Shown: one piece after another, positions 53,160-64,000 of the stretch | Position numbering within the stretch: the first letter of the stretch is position 1 | How the letters are laid out: every line of letters begins with the position of its first letter | From: Diospyros lotus | Taxonomy: Eukaryota; Streptophyta; Magnoliopsida; Ericales; Ebenaceae | Assembly: GCF_014633365.1 (NCBI RefSeq) | Contig: NC_068347.1 | Coordinates: 24,388,433 to 24,452,432, forward strand | DNA length: 64,000 nt | Reading direction: 5' to 3' | Program-made: the position numbers and the translations under genes | The notes under the pieces: model-generated | What the model was told of the DNA's origin: nothing | The model's database searches: none | What the model saw: the letters and a program-made list of their open reading frames with translations, nothing else

Positions 53160-54996
53160 TCAAGCTGGTGAATAGATATCTCTCATTCCCAGCTTTCTAA
53201 TCAGTGTTTCAAACCTTGGTCTTGATATGGCCTTTGTAAGGATATATGCTTCTTGATTTTCTATAGGAACATAAGTTAATTTGATTCCTCCTTCTTCAAT
53301 TTCCCTTTGTATAAAGCTTTTATCAATATTGACATGCTTCATTATGTCATGTTGTATGGGATTATTAACAATGCTTATGCCTCACTTGCTATCACTATAT
53401 AGCTTTGTTGGTAATGTTAGAGGCATTTTCATGTCTTCAATTAGCCTCACCAACCAAATCAACTCACAAATACCTTGGGCAATTGCCCTAAACTCCGCTT
53501 CGACACTGCTTCGTGCCATTACTGTCTGCTTCTTACTCCTCTAGGTTACTAAGTTTCCCTCATAGTTCAGTGCAAAAACCTAATGTTAACCGGTTGTCTG
53601 TCACGGATCTTACCCAATCAGCATTAGCATAGCTTTTAGCTCCTTTTTCATCAATTTTCTTGAACAATAACCCCTTCCCTGGTGTCCCCTTTGGGTATCT
53701 TAAAATGTGGTAAGCTGCGTCTAAATGTTGTTGAGTAGGTGAGTGCATGAATTGGCTCACAATGGTCACAGCATAAGCAATATCCAGATGAGTGAGAGAG
53801 AGATATATCAACCTTCTAGCTAGCCTTTGATACCTTTCTTTATTGACGGGAGGATCATTATCTTTTATAAGACATTTCTAATTCCTTTCTAGAGGTGTGT
53901 ACCTTGGTTTACAGCCCATCATGCCTGTATCTTTTAGAAGATCTAAGGTATACTTTCTTTGGGAAATTAGGATACGTTGTTTGCTTATCGCCACTTCCAT
54001 TCCCTAGAAATATTTCATAGTTCCTAGGTCTTTAATCTCAAATTCTTCCTTTAATCTCTATTTTAGTGCTGCAATTTCCTGAGTATTATCACCAATGATT
54101 GATTATATCATCCACATATACAATTAGGATGCACCTCTTTCCATTAGTTATACATTTAATAAATAGTGTGTGATATGCTTCTCCTTGTGTATACCCGAAC
54201 TTAGTGAGTGTAGAGCTGAATTTCTTAAACCATGCCCTTGGAGATTGTTTTAGCCCATAGAGAGATCTATGTAGTTTGCATACCTTGCTTGCCTTCACTT
54301 CTTCTTCAAACTCAGGTGGTATCTTCATGTATACTTCTTCTTCCAATTCCTCATTTAGAAAGGCGTTTTTGATGTCAAACTGGAATAATTCCCAATCCAA
54401 ATTTACAGTAATAGATAGTAGTACCCTTATGGAGTTTAATTTTGCTACAGGAGCAAATGTCTCCTCATAGTCTATCCTATAAGTTTGAGAGTATCCTTAG
54501 GCCACTAACCTTGCTTTATTCTTGTATATGCTACCATCTGATCTGTATTTGATAGTGAAAACCCATTTACAGCCTATAATCTTCTTGGCTTTAGGGGATC
54601 AACAATGTCCCATGTGTGATTTTCAATTAAGGCTTTCATTTCCTCCATCACAGCTTCCTTCCACTTAGGATCATTTAGAGCTTCTTGAACATTTCGAGGG
54701 ACAACCACTTTCTCAACCATTGTTGTGACGGCCTTGAATTGTGTAGATAATTTAGAGTATGTTAAGTAATTGGAGATAGGATACTTAACGCATGACCTCA
54801 CCCCTTTCCGGATAGCAATAGGAAGATCTAGATCATTGTGACTTGTAGCATGCTCCTCACTTGATGGACCATCCTTTGGTTCTAACAATTTGCTGATTTG
54901 AGGAGCAGGACCCTTGGGATACTCGTGTTTACTAATAAATTTTCCTTGCAACAGAAAGAGCACAATATGTGGGTATTTAGATTGAGTATTATGCAT
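53160..54996 (-). pseudogene. copia reverse transcriptase and RNase H
   Basis: From the N side: VQEALNDPKWKEAVMEEMKA (54574-54996), QFDIKNAFLNEELEEEVYMK and RSLYGLKQSPRAWFKKF with an intact YVDD (VYVDDIINHW) at 54089-54400, then QFMHSPTQQHLDAAYHILRY (53560-53811) and the RNase H end IKLTYVPIENQEAYILTKAI (53160-53342). Stops and frameshifts throughout. Confidence 0.87.
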
Positions 54997-55202
54997 TGAT
55001 ACGTGCCCTCTTCAGATGACTGGCCCACTTCAGATGATCCTTTGCCCTGTGCTTGCAAGTTTAGGGTGCAATCACCGTTGTTCATGTCTTGGTATTGGAC
55101 TCTAGGAAAGAGTAAAATCATTAGTTTGGATGATGATGCGTAGAGTCTAGATTGGAAAAAGCTTTCTTTATTATGTCTTGCATTAGAGTCTGTAGATTGT
55201 GA

Positions 55203-55441
55203 GTGAAAGTGACTTGACATTTTACTCTTAGAAGGCATTGCTAGTATTGTGAAATTGTTATATGGAACTTTTTTATTTTGCATACTTTGTTATTGGGTTG
55301 GGTAGAAGTGTTAAAACGGGTTGTACTGCCTATGGGCACCCTGGCTTAGCATGAAATGTACCATGCCTAGGCATAGCCTAGCAAAGTGAATGGCAAGTGA
55401 CTTGTCATATTACTCTTAGAAGGCATTGCTAGTATTGTGGG
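55203..55441. repeat. Tandem duplication of about 188 bp, the second copy split by copia
   Basis: AGTGACTTG...TTACTCTTAGAAGGCATTGC begins near 55208 and again near 55396. The second copy is cut at 55441 by the copia insertion and resumes at 62704 (TAATATGGAACTTTTT, GGGTTGGGTAGA). Confidence 0.8.
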
Positions 55442-56165
55442 TGTTACGAACAGCAAAAGACTCAAGGAAAAACCAGAACAAGTTCAATCATAGAAAAAAT
55501 TTGAAACATACCTTTAAGGTCGGAAGCATACATAAACACACACGGAATATAAATATAAATCGAAAGAATAAAGGAAAGAGAAGAGGCCAAGGATTTACTG
55601 TGGTTCACCTCAAATTAGGGCTACGTCCACGTTGAGCTCCGATGAGAAGAGCTCACTGCACTACGTATGAAAAAAGGAGAATACACCCTCAAACAACTCA
55701 CAATCACTCTCTGTACATCAATGGTTCTCTATCAAAAATGCCCCAATAATCACAAATACAGATTAGAGGCTAAATCCTATAGAACCAGAGAATAAAGAAG
55801 AAATCCTATACAAAGCATTTATAGAGCAAACGAAGGAACCCCCCAAAAAACCCTTGGCTGATCGAGAAACCGTCACCCTTTTTCCCCTTTTTCTCTTCTG
55901 TTGCTTCAAATCCTTATGCGAGTGATAAATAACAATTCTGGATCAGCTGAGATGGAGCCTCATACAGGTAAGATGCATGGTCGAGATTTGATTGTGCAAG
56001 ACAATCAATATTCCAATGGAAAGGCAACCGGACACTTGATGGACAAAGGGGATGGTTTCCGTGTGTGGCCATCCTGCAGGCGCCACAAGCCTGCAGTTGC
56101 GACACGTGGCCATCCTATCCCCTAGACCAAACGACACCGTTTGATGGTTCAACTAAACAACATCA
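55442..56165 (-). repeat. 3' LTR of the copia element
   Basis: 724 bp, TGTTACG to CATCA. Very similar to the 5' LTR by eye. Confidence 0.92.
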
Positions 56166-56245
56166 ATCTCCACCTTGAACTCACATTCTTATATTTGTGC
56201 AACATGCTTCCATTCTCATCTTCACTGCTCGTGTTGGTTGTTTGA

Positions 56246-57702
56246 TCAACCAACTCTAACATGCAGCAAGTCCAAGCAATGCTTGAACTTGGTTGCAGTC
56301 AACACCTTTGTATCCATATCTGTTGGGTTATTTTCTGTAGGCACCTTCTGAATGTTCACAATTCCATTAGCTACCAAATCTATTACATGATGATACCTAA
56401 CGTCCGCATGTTTTGTTTGTTCATGGTACACTGAATTCTTGGACTGGTGAATAGCATTTTGACTGTCTGAGAATACCACCACTTTGCTTTGAAGCAAGTG
56501 GATCTCCTTTAAAAGCCCTTGAAGCCATATGGCCTCTTTGAAGGCATTAGTCACAGCCACGTATTCTGGCTCAGTGGAAAACAGTGCAACTAGAGGCTAC
56601 AATTGCGACTTCCACTTGATGTAGTTTCCACTCAAGGTGAAAAAAAGGCAGTAGTAGACTTCCTTTAATCTCCGTCCCTTGCAAAATCAGAATCTATGAA
56701 ACCAACAAGATCAAGTGTATCATATCTCTTCTTGTAACTGAGACCAATGTTTACAGAACCATTTATATACCTTAGCAAATATTTCAGTGCATCCCAATGT
56801 GGTTTCCCAGGGTTTGACATGAATCTACAAAGTGAGGAAATTGCGTATGCAAGATCAGGCCTGGTACTAATCATTGAGTGCATAATGGTTCCAATTGCAT
56901 TAGCATATGGGATATTTTCCATTTTAACAATTTTTGAGTTAGATGTAGGGCATTAAGATTTAGTTAGAACAAAATATCTAGCTAAGGGAACACTTGCAGG
57001 TTTGCAGTTATGCATTCCAAATTTGTGAACAACTTTTACTAGATAGTCATGCTGTTGAATTTTTAAGCTGAATTTACTTCTATCTCTCTCTATTGTCATT
57101 CCTAAAATTTTCTTAGCAGGTCCTAAGTCTTTCATATCAAAGTTTGTATTTAACATTGATTTTAATTCACTGATTTTTGACTTAGACTTGCTAATTATCA
57201 GAATATCATCTACATATAACAATAGATAAACGGGAACATTAGAGAGCATGAAATAAAAATAGTTATCATATTAACTCGTAATAAAACCAATCCCTAGGAC
57301 AAAGCTGTCAAATTTTTTATACCATTGCATTGGGGATTGTTTTAAGCCATACAAAGATTTTTTCAACAAACATATATGCTCAGGTTTAACAGGGTCAATA
57401 TATCCAGTTGGTTGAACCATATAAATCTGTTCTTCAAGGTCACCATGCAAGAATGTTGTTTTAACATCTAATTGTTCTAATTCTAAATCAAATTGAACAA
57501 CAACAACAAGCATCATGCAGATTGTTTTAAATTTAACTACATGTGAGAAAATTTCATTGTAGTTTATATCCTTCCTTTGTGTAAACCCCTTAGCCATTAA
57601 TCTAGTTTTATATCTAATTGGGTTAGTGGGAGACATACCTTCCTTTAGCTTGTACAACCATTTGCACTGGATTAGTTTTTGCTTCTCAAGTCGAGGGACC
57701 AA
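56246..57702 (-). pseudogene. copia reverse transcriptase and RNase H
   Basis: RT at 57271-57702 (LDVKTTFLHGDLEEQIYMVQ, SLYGLKQSPMQWYKKFDSFV) and 56953-57249 with intact YVDD (LLYVDDILIISKSKSK). Then SAYAISSL-type block (56665-56922, GTIMHSMISTRPDLAYAISS) and RNase H (56246-56560, KVVVFSDSQNAIHQSKNSVY, HADVRYHHVIDL). Several stops. Confidence 0.88.
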
Positions 57703-57905
57703 TTTTCAGGTACCATTTGCCCTGAGAGAGCCCATTTCCTCGTCTATGACTTGCTGCCACTTGTTGCATTCTTGGGAGCTGACAACCTCGTGGATGGCTC
57801 ACTGCTCCTTAATTCTATTCCTGCAACTAATGCACAGTAAACCAAATCTGAATAAACATACCTAGCAAGAGGTCTTATAACTCTCCTGCTTCTGTCACGG
57901 GTTAA

Positions 57906-58800
57906 TTAGTAGTCATTGAGGTTTTGAGGTGAGTTATGATGCTTTAACTCAATCTCAGGGTCATCTCCTTGTTCCTTTTGATCATCATCATGATAAGAGG
58001 TATGATCCTCATTGGACATAGGCAAGGGAACTCCTTCTTGGTTAGGATCTAATGAGGCAGGAGCAGCTGGCAGGTTGTTACTTCCTGCAAGTTGCTCCAC
58101 CTCAATTTGAGAGCCTCCTAAAATGACACAACCATTTGGATTTTTCAGTGTGTTGGTTTCTTCTGTATTTTGTGATTTACAAGGGAAAATGGCCTCATTA
58201 AATATGACATCTCTACTGATAAGTATTTTGACTCCACCTGATTGTCTCTCCCATAGTCTATAGCCTTTGGTCCCTTCTTGGTAACCAACAAACACACACT
58301 TCATGGACCTAGGTTATAGTTTTCCTTCAGATTTGTGGGCATAAGCTTCACAGCCACATACTCTTAGGTAATTTAGATTTAATTTTCTACCAGTCCATTT
58401 TTCTTTAGGGCATTTAAGATTTAATGTTGTTGAAGGGCTTCTATTTACTAGGTGAGCAGCAGTTGAGAGAGCCTCACCCCAAAAGGACTTAGGCATATTA
58501 GAGGTGAATAAAAGACACCTAACTTTTTCAAGTAGAGTTTGAATCATTCTTTCAGCTACCCCATTTTGCTAGGGTGTATTCTTAACTATTTTGTGCCTAA
58601 GTATACCTTGAGTGTTACAAAATTCATCAAACTCTATGATGCAGAACTCTAAACCATTGTGTGTTCTTAAAATTTTAATTTTTCTATCAGCTTGATTTTC
58701 TACTATGGTCTTCCAAGTTTTGAATTTTTCTAAAGTCTGATCTTTAGTTTTTAGTAGAAACACTCAGATCTTCCTAGTAAAGTCATCTACAATAGATAGG
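57906..58800 (-). pseudogene. copia integrase
   Basis: Core with KILRTHNGLEFCIIEFDEFC at 58569-58763, where the catalytic Asp of TDNGxEF is His. Then MPKSFWGEALSTAAHLVNRS (58314-58547) and MKCVFVGYQEGTKGYRLW (57906-58304). Stops separate the blocks. Confidence 0.87.
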
Positions 58801-58913
58801 AAATACCTATTACCACCGTGAGTAGGAACCTGAGAAGGTCCCCATACGTATGCATGTAGGTATTCTAGGCATGCCTTCGCCAGGTGAGTTCCTTTATGGA
58901 AGCTCAGCCTGTG

Positions 58914-59569
58914 TTACTTGCCCAGAACACATGGCTCACAGAAATCAAGGGATTCTACAGGCACTGATCCAAGATAGCCTTGGTTTGATAGTGCCTGTAG
59001 ACCTTTTAGGCTCATATGACCAAGCCTCAAGTGCCATAATTCAATCTTATCAGTATTAATAATGTAGACATAATGCATGTTGACAGAGGGATGATAACAA
59101 CCATTCAAAACATATAAACCATTTTTTTTTCTTAGCACCAGTTAGGATTAAATCATTTCCTTTAAATACATGCATAGAACCATTTTCTGCTCTATAAGAA
59201 AATCCTAATTCATCTAATGTACCAAGAGAGATCAAGTTTCTTTTCAAACCAAGTACATGTCTTACATTAGTGAGAGTTCTTGTTTTATTATCATGCAATT
59301 TGAGTGATATGTCACCAATACCTTGAACGCCATAAGAATGGTGGTTACCCATATAAACAGTTCCAGTTTCTCTGTTATTAAAATTTTGAAACCAATCAAT
59401 GTTAGGACACATATGAAATGAACAACAAGAGTCCATAATCCATTCATTGTCAACAGAGAAATTAGACACAGTAAGCACTTCATCCAAACAATTTGAGTTA
59501 TTAGCAGTTGTGGTCACATTCCCCCATTGTTTTTGTTTTATGATGAAATCATAGCAATACTTTTTAATA
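58914..59569 (-). pseudogene. copia gag end, protease and pre-integrase region
   Basis: Resumes after the LINE (knuckle end, then KQKQWGNVTT). The protease motif reads WIMDSCCSFHMCP, where active copia proteases have D-S-G. The GAG-pre-integrase domain (IELWHLRLGHMSLKGLQALS) is at 58914-59138 with one frameshift at the poly-A/T run near 59125. Confidence 0.82.
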
Positions 59570-61038
59570 CAACAACATATCCAGCCTTTATCCCATTATG
59601 TGGGGTCGGCTACATGAATTCTAGACTTCCATGTATTTCTATCTTTTGTCATATCTTCATTGAGATCCATACACTTCATATCAAACTTTAATGTCTCCCT
59701 CAAAGTCTTCTTAGGTCTGCCTCTACCTCTTTTTTTGATTAATTGTTCCATTTCATCAACTCTCCTCACAGGAGCATCTCTTGGTCTCCTTCTCACATGA
59801 CCAAACCGTCTTAGTCTAGTCTCTTTCATCTTCTCCTCTATTGGCACTACTCCTATCTTATTACGAATAACTTCATTTTTAATTTTATCTTTTCTTGTAT
59901 GGCCGCACATCCATCTTAACATCCCCATCTCCGCTACACTCGTCTTTTGCTCATGTTGGTATTTGACTGCCCAACATTCTGAGCCGTACAACAAAATTGG
60001 TCTTATAGTTGTCCTATAGAATTTTCCTTTCAATTTTAATGGGATTTTATCATCACATAACACCCCCGATGCATTTCTCCATTTTAGCCAACCTGCCTTA
60101 ATTCTATGTGTGACATCCTCGTGAATTTCTCCATCTTTTTGAATTACTGATCCCAAATATCGAAAATGGTCTTTTTTTTGTAAGATTTGGTCTTTCAATT
60201 TTATTATAACATCCTCCACTCTTGCATTCTTACTAAATTTACATTCCATATATTCGTTTTCTTTCTGCTTAATTTAAATCCCTTAGATTCTAAATTGTTT
60301 CTCCATAACTCAAGCTTAATGTTCACTCCTTCTTTTGTTTCATCCACCAACACTATGTCGTCTGCAAATAGCATACACCATGGCACCTCTGTCTGAATAT
60401 CTTTAGTGAGTTCATCCATTACTAAAGCAAATAAGTATGGACTTAGTGCTGAACTTTGATGCAATCCTATTGTAATTTTAAACGGTTCAGTATCCCCTCC
60501 GCATGTTCTGACCCTTGTCTCTGCACCATGATACATGTCCTTAAGGGCTTGTATATAGGCTATTCGGACTCCTTTATTCTCTAAAACCCTCGATAATACT
60601 TCTCTAGGGACCCTATCATAGGCCTTTTCTAGATCTATAAATACCATATGTAGGTCCTTCTGATGATCCCGATACCTTTCCATTAGGCGCCTCAGTAGGT
60701 ATATAGCTTCCATTGTTGACCTGCCGGGCATGAAACCAAGCTAATTTTCTGAGACCTCTGTTTCTTTTCTGAGCCTCTGTTCTATTACTCTCTTCCAGAG
60801 TTTCATGGTATGGCTCATTAACTTAATTCCTCTGTAATTTTCACAGTTTTGAACATCTCCTTTGTTCTTATATATAGGGACCAAAGTACTATTTCTCCAC
60901 TCATCTGGCATCTTTTTTGATTTAAGAATCGCGTTAAATAATTTCGTTAGCCAGGAGATACCCTCTTCTCCCATGCATTTCCATGCTTCTATTGGTATAT
61001 TATCCGGTCCCACCGCCTTATGATTTTCCATGCATTTC
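59570..61038 (-). mobile_element. 5'-truncated RTE LINE nested in copia gag
   Basis: Bounded by a 20-bp exact target duplication beginning CATAGCAATAC (59550-59569 and 61039-61058). On the minus strand it runs from the middle of the RT domain to a 3' tail ending GTTGTTG (CAACAAC on plus), typical of plant RTE elements. A 5' truncation, long target duplication and the tail all fit target-primed reverse transcription. It splits the copia gag zinc knuckle. Confidence 0.95.
59596..61038 (-). pseudogene. RTE reverse transcriptase, C-terminal half
   Basis: Begins NHKAVGPDNIPIEAWKCMGE (60741-61038), continues [20 protein letters not shown] and [20 protein letters not shown] with the catalytic FADD intact (60204-60731), and ends with the RTE C-terminal region (YLGSVIQKDGEIHEDVTHRI, MLRWMCGHTRKDKIKNEVIR, RRFGHVRRRPRDAPVRRVD) at 59596-60249. 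One stop after KRVIEQRLRKETEVSEN and one frame change near 60230. Endonuclease missing. Confidence 0.9.
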
Positions 61039-61058
61039 CATAGCAATACTTTTTAATA

Positions 61059-61781
61059 TGCCCCTCATTTCCACAGTGATAACATTTCCATTTTTGCTTT
61101 CCCTTCTTTTCTTTATTTTTATCCTTTAGCCTTGACCCACCACATTGATCAGTATTTTCCCTATATTATGTCTTTTATCATTTTTACCCTTAACAGGTTA
61201 TTGCCCGATTTCTTAGATGTGTTTAATTCCAATTCCCTAGACTTAATGCCAGAAATTACAAGATCCAAACTAAGTACAATACTAGTATATGGTAAAGCAT
61301 GCTTAACAACAACGTAATCATTAGGTAAAGAATTCAACAGAATCATAGCTTCACTATCACCTAATGTTTGATCAGTACCTCTTAATAACAATACAAGCCT
61401 AGTAAATTCATTAATATTTTCATCCATAGATTTAAAGGTATTCATCTTAAAATTAAACATGCCTTTCAAATAAACTAAATTAGGTGCAGTCATAACAGAA
61501 AAAAGAGAATCAAGTTTATTCCTAAGGTCAAGAGGGTTAGTCATAGTCATACCTTCTAACTTTCGTATTACACTGTCACTCAAATGGAGGAATATTAGAT
61601 TAAAAGCCTCCTCTCTGATCTCATTAGTCCTAGCAAGTTGATCTACGGATCATTTTCGATCATCTGGTTCAAGTGCTATGAGCACCTTATGATGAGAGAG
61701 AAACACTCTCATTTTCTTTTTCCAGCTTCCGAAATCACTTTTTCTATCAAATGTTCCGATTTCAAATTGGGTAGAAACCAT
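61059..61781 (-). pseudogene. copia gag, N-terminal part
   Basis: Starts at 61781 (MVSTQFEIGTFDRKSDFGSW), hits a stop at 61652-61650 and continues in the same gag (LSDSVIRKLEGMTMTNPLDL, SMDENINEFTRLVLLLRG, LLNSLPNDYVVVKHAL). It ends at the zinc knuckle CYHCGNEGH, where the LINE inserted. Confidence 0.88.
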
Positions 61782-61974
61782 CTTCGCCTTGCATGAAGAT
61801 AACCTAAGAGACTCTAGACTCTGACTGAGACACACACAACGAATACCCACTGACAAAGACTCTCAAAAACTCTAGACCACACAAACAGGCGAAACCCTAG
61901 ATTTGAATCGACCAGATTCATATTGAACTTTGTAACCCTAAGAGACGATCTTAATAATCGTGCTCTGATACCAC

Positions 61975-62703
61975 TATTACGAATAGCAGAAGACTCAAGG
62001 AAAAACCAGAACAAGTTCAATCACAGAAAAATTTGAAACATACCTTTAAGGTCAGAAGCATACACAAACACACACGGAATATAAACATAAACTGAAAGAA
62101 TAAAGGAAAGAGAAGAAACCAAGGATTTATTGTGGTTCACCCCAAATTAGGGCTACGTCCACATTGAGCTCCGATGAGAAGAGTTCACTGCACTATGTAT
62201 GAAAAAAGGAGAATACGCCCTCAAACAACTCACAATCACTCTCTGTACATCAATGGCTCTTTATCAAAAATGTCCCAATAATCACAAATATAGATTAGAG
62301 GCTAAATCCTATAGAACCAGAGAACAAAGAAGAAAACCTATATAGAGCATTTACAGAGCAAACGAAGGAGGCCCCCCAAAACACCCTTGGCCGATTGAGA
62401 AACCCTCACCCTTTTTCCCCTTTTTTCTCTTCTGTCACTTCAAATCCTGATGTGAGTGATAAATAGCAAATTCTGGACGGTTGAGATGGAGTCTTATAAA
62501 GGTAAGATGAATGGCTGAGATTTGATCGTGCAACACGATCAATATTTCAATGGAAAGGCAACCGAGCGCTTGATGGACAAAGGGGATGGTTGCCATGTGT
62601 GGCCATCCTGTAGGCGCCACAAGGCATCTTGCAGTTGCCACACGTGACCATCCTATCTCCTAGACCAAACGGCACCGTTTGATGCTTCAACTAAACAACA
62701 TCA
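61975..62703 (-). repeat. 5' LTR of the copia element
   Basis: 729 bp; its terminal TG is mutated to TA. The primer site follows on the minus strand. Confidence 0.92.
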
Positions 62704-64000
62704 GTGGGATTGTAATATGGAACTTTTTCATCTTGCATATTTTGCTATAGGGTTGGGTAGAGGAATCAAAATGAGCTAGACTGCTTGTGGGTTGCTTGGT
62801 CCACAACAAAATGGGCCGTGCCTAGACACGGAATGACCTGCTTGCTTGTTAATTAAAAAAACATTTTTTATAATTTATAATTACAAATAAATATAGAGGT
62901 ATGATTTAGCATGTACATTATCTTAGTGTATTGTTTATAATTATGTAGATTATATTTTGCAAATTATAAGTTTTCTTTGTCAATATTTTGAGACGAAGAA
63001 AATCATTTGAGGTATTATTCAATACAAGAATTATTTTATATAATTTTATCATCTTATGTATGATTTTTTAGTTATAGTAAAAAAAATGTTTTTTTTTTTT
63101 TTTAATTTTTTTAAAAATTCAAAACAGTTGGCCAAGAGCCTGGCTGGTGTGGCACAACCCACTTGGCCCTTGGGCACGGCACAGCACAATTTACATCTTA
63201 GGGTTGGGGAAGGGACATGACATTGTTGTCTAAATACCTCTAAATGTGGCACAGGACATTGTTGTCTAAATACCTCTAACTGTGGCAAGTCGATGAGGTC
63301 CGTCTGTGTTTTGCTTATGGGAAATGGTGATGATGTCACCTGGGTGCATGAGAAAATTCTTAGGGGCTTTTTGACAAAATTTTCAGATTTTATTTTAAAT
63401 TCTTTTGTGTTCAATTTTTATTTTTATTAAAAAAATGAAAATAATACCATGTTACTAGACAACTTTATTTTGTTTTTAGTTTTGCTATTATTAATGAAAA
63501 CATAACATGTTTGACAATTTTGTTTTGTTATTATTTTTTGTTCTTATATTTTTTTTTCTCCCTACACCTCCTGCTGCTGGATACTCTTTTGACTTGTCAA
63601 CAGTGAGGGTGGAGGAGAGGGAAGAAATAAGAACAAAAACGAGTAACCAAAGCCATTTTCTGTTTTTGCTGTCAAAAATAGTGAAAGCAAAAACTGAAAA
63701 CTAAAAAAAAAAAAAAAAAACTGGATTCAAATGGGCCTTTACAGTTGAGTACTGACAACTTGAATAAAGAGACTTCATGTTTTGGTGCTGTTAGTTATGC
63801 CAGTGCGGTGGAGAATCTGTGAATCATCAAACCTCTTCACTGTGAGGTTTTTAAGAAACTTTGAAACTTTTTAGTGTCAATTTCTGGATATCCTATATAG
63901 CTGGTGAGGTAGAGGTGGGGAGTTGTGGATCACCTATTGTTGTCCTTGTTTGCTTTGGCTAATTTGAGGAGAAAGCAAGAAGAGGCTTTTGCAGGGTACT
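62704..64000. other. Nudix intron sequence to the window edge
   Basis: Continues the duplicated unit split by copia, then AT-rich DNA. A 35-bp tandem duplication (GACATTGTTGTCTAAATACC...) sits at about 63219-63289. No Nudix exon starting with the expected Trp-Met codons is visible, and no other gene. Confidence 0.5.

Larger units (their letters stand above)
52719..55290 (-). mobile_element. Truncated Ty1/copia element
   Basis: Has a 3' LTR (52719-53152), an adjacent polypurine tract (CTTGAGGAGGGG on the minus strand), and reverse transcriptase/RNase H coding up to about 55000. Integrase, gag and the 5' LTR are missing; the element dissolves into unrelated sequence near 55290. It lies antisense after the last visible Nudix exon. 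Confidence 0.82.
55442..62703 (-). mobile_element. Ty1/copia element, 7.3 kb including a nested LINE
   Basis: LTRs 55442-56165 and 61975-62703 (TGTTACGAAC to ACAACATCA; the right copy starts TATTACGAAT), exact target duplication GTGGG (55437-55441 and 62704-62708). Primer site TGGTATCAGAGC at 61973-61962 and polypurine tract AAGGTGGAGAT next to the 3' LTR. Copia order on the minus strand: gag, protease, integrase, reverse transcriptase, RNase H; a Tork-like identity is plausible but not tested. An RTE LINE interrupts gag (59570-61038). Without it the element is about 5.8 kb. Broken by stops and substitutions. Confidence 0.94.

Noticed and set aside
55901..56125. A 74-codon plus-strand frame in the copia LTR
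   Set aside because: It recurs in the other LTR on the wrong strand for the element and is broken there; no sign of coding.
1..64000. CRISPR arrays, prophage or bacterial defence islands
   Set aside because: Introns, plant retroelements and plant gene families show this is nuclear plant DNA; the regular repeats seen are LTRs, microsatellites or LTR-internal arrays.
1..64000. Endogenous plant pararetrovirus or other viral sequence
   Set aside because: No movement protein or coat protein motifs; all RT-bearing sequence sits in LTR or LINE contexts.

Overview
This is a stretch of a large, repeat-rich eudicot plant nuclear genome. The evidence is spliced genes with GT-AG introns of up to 17 kb, Ty3/gypsy chromoviruses and Ty1/copia elements primed by initiator tRNA-Met, L1 and RTE LINEs, a tRNA-type SINE, a Cassandra-type 5S-carrying LTR and several MITEs. 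The species cannot be named from sequence alone. There are no bacterial-style operons, CRISPR arrays or intact tRNA/rRNA genes.

Only two host genes can be supported. (1) On the minus strand, 6805-6903 is the first coding exon of an SRT1/SIRT6-type sirtuin. The rest of the gene must lie beyond the left edge, so 1-6804 would be its first intron; that intron holds a degraded gypsy fragment (1-1310) and a complete non-autonomous LTR element (1594-4171). (2) On the plus strand, 27674-52594 holds the first seven coding exons of a cytosolic-type Nudix hydrolase (plant NUDT2/6/7/10 class, ADP-ribose/NADH pyrophosphatase family), with a probable 5' leader exon ending at 26710. Its last exon or exons are not in the window, so 52595-64000 would be a further large intron. 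The two genes point away from each other across about 19 kb of spacer.

The spacer (7.2-26.3 kb) is AT-rich and built of small or solo elements: two nested copies of one long LTR family (9046-13730 and 10494-12924), a hAT-type MITE (13736-14224), several other MITEs, a solo LTR (17428-18820), a Cassandra-like LTR carrying a 5S RNA domain (18944-19167) and a tRNA-derived SINE (20766-21033).

The Nudix introns are packed with transposons. Intron 1 has a gypsy element with gag joined directly to integrase (28166-31292). Intron 2 has an RTE LINE tail. Intron 3 (17 kb) has a non-autonomous LTR element with an unfamiliar long ORF (33690-38560), interrupted by a nested gypsy remnant (34877-35920), then a broken L1 LINE carrying a small MITE (38890-43762) and a nearly full-length but dead chromovirus (44185-49651). 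The last intron has one copia remnant (52719-55290) and one 7.3-kb copia element (55442-62703) with an RTE LINE inserted in its gag zinc-knuckle region (59570-61038). Nine insertions have exact target-site duplications that I could read; three more have near-exact ones. Every primary LTR element inside the Nudix gene lies antisense to it.

The least explained material is the internal coding sequence of the two non-autonomous LTR elements (2570-3380 and 34356-37650). Neither reads like normal gag-pol. I do not see a convincing new biochemical system beyond that; most other findings are structural.
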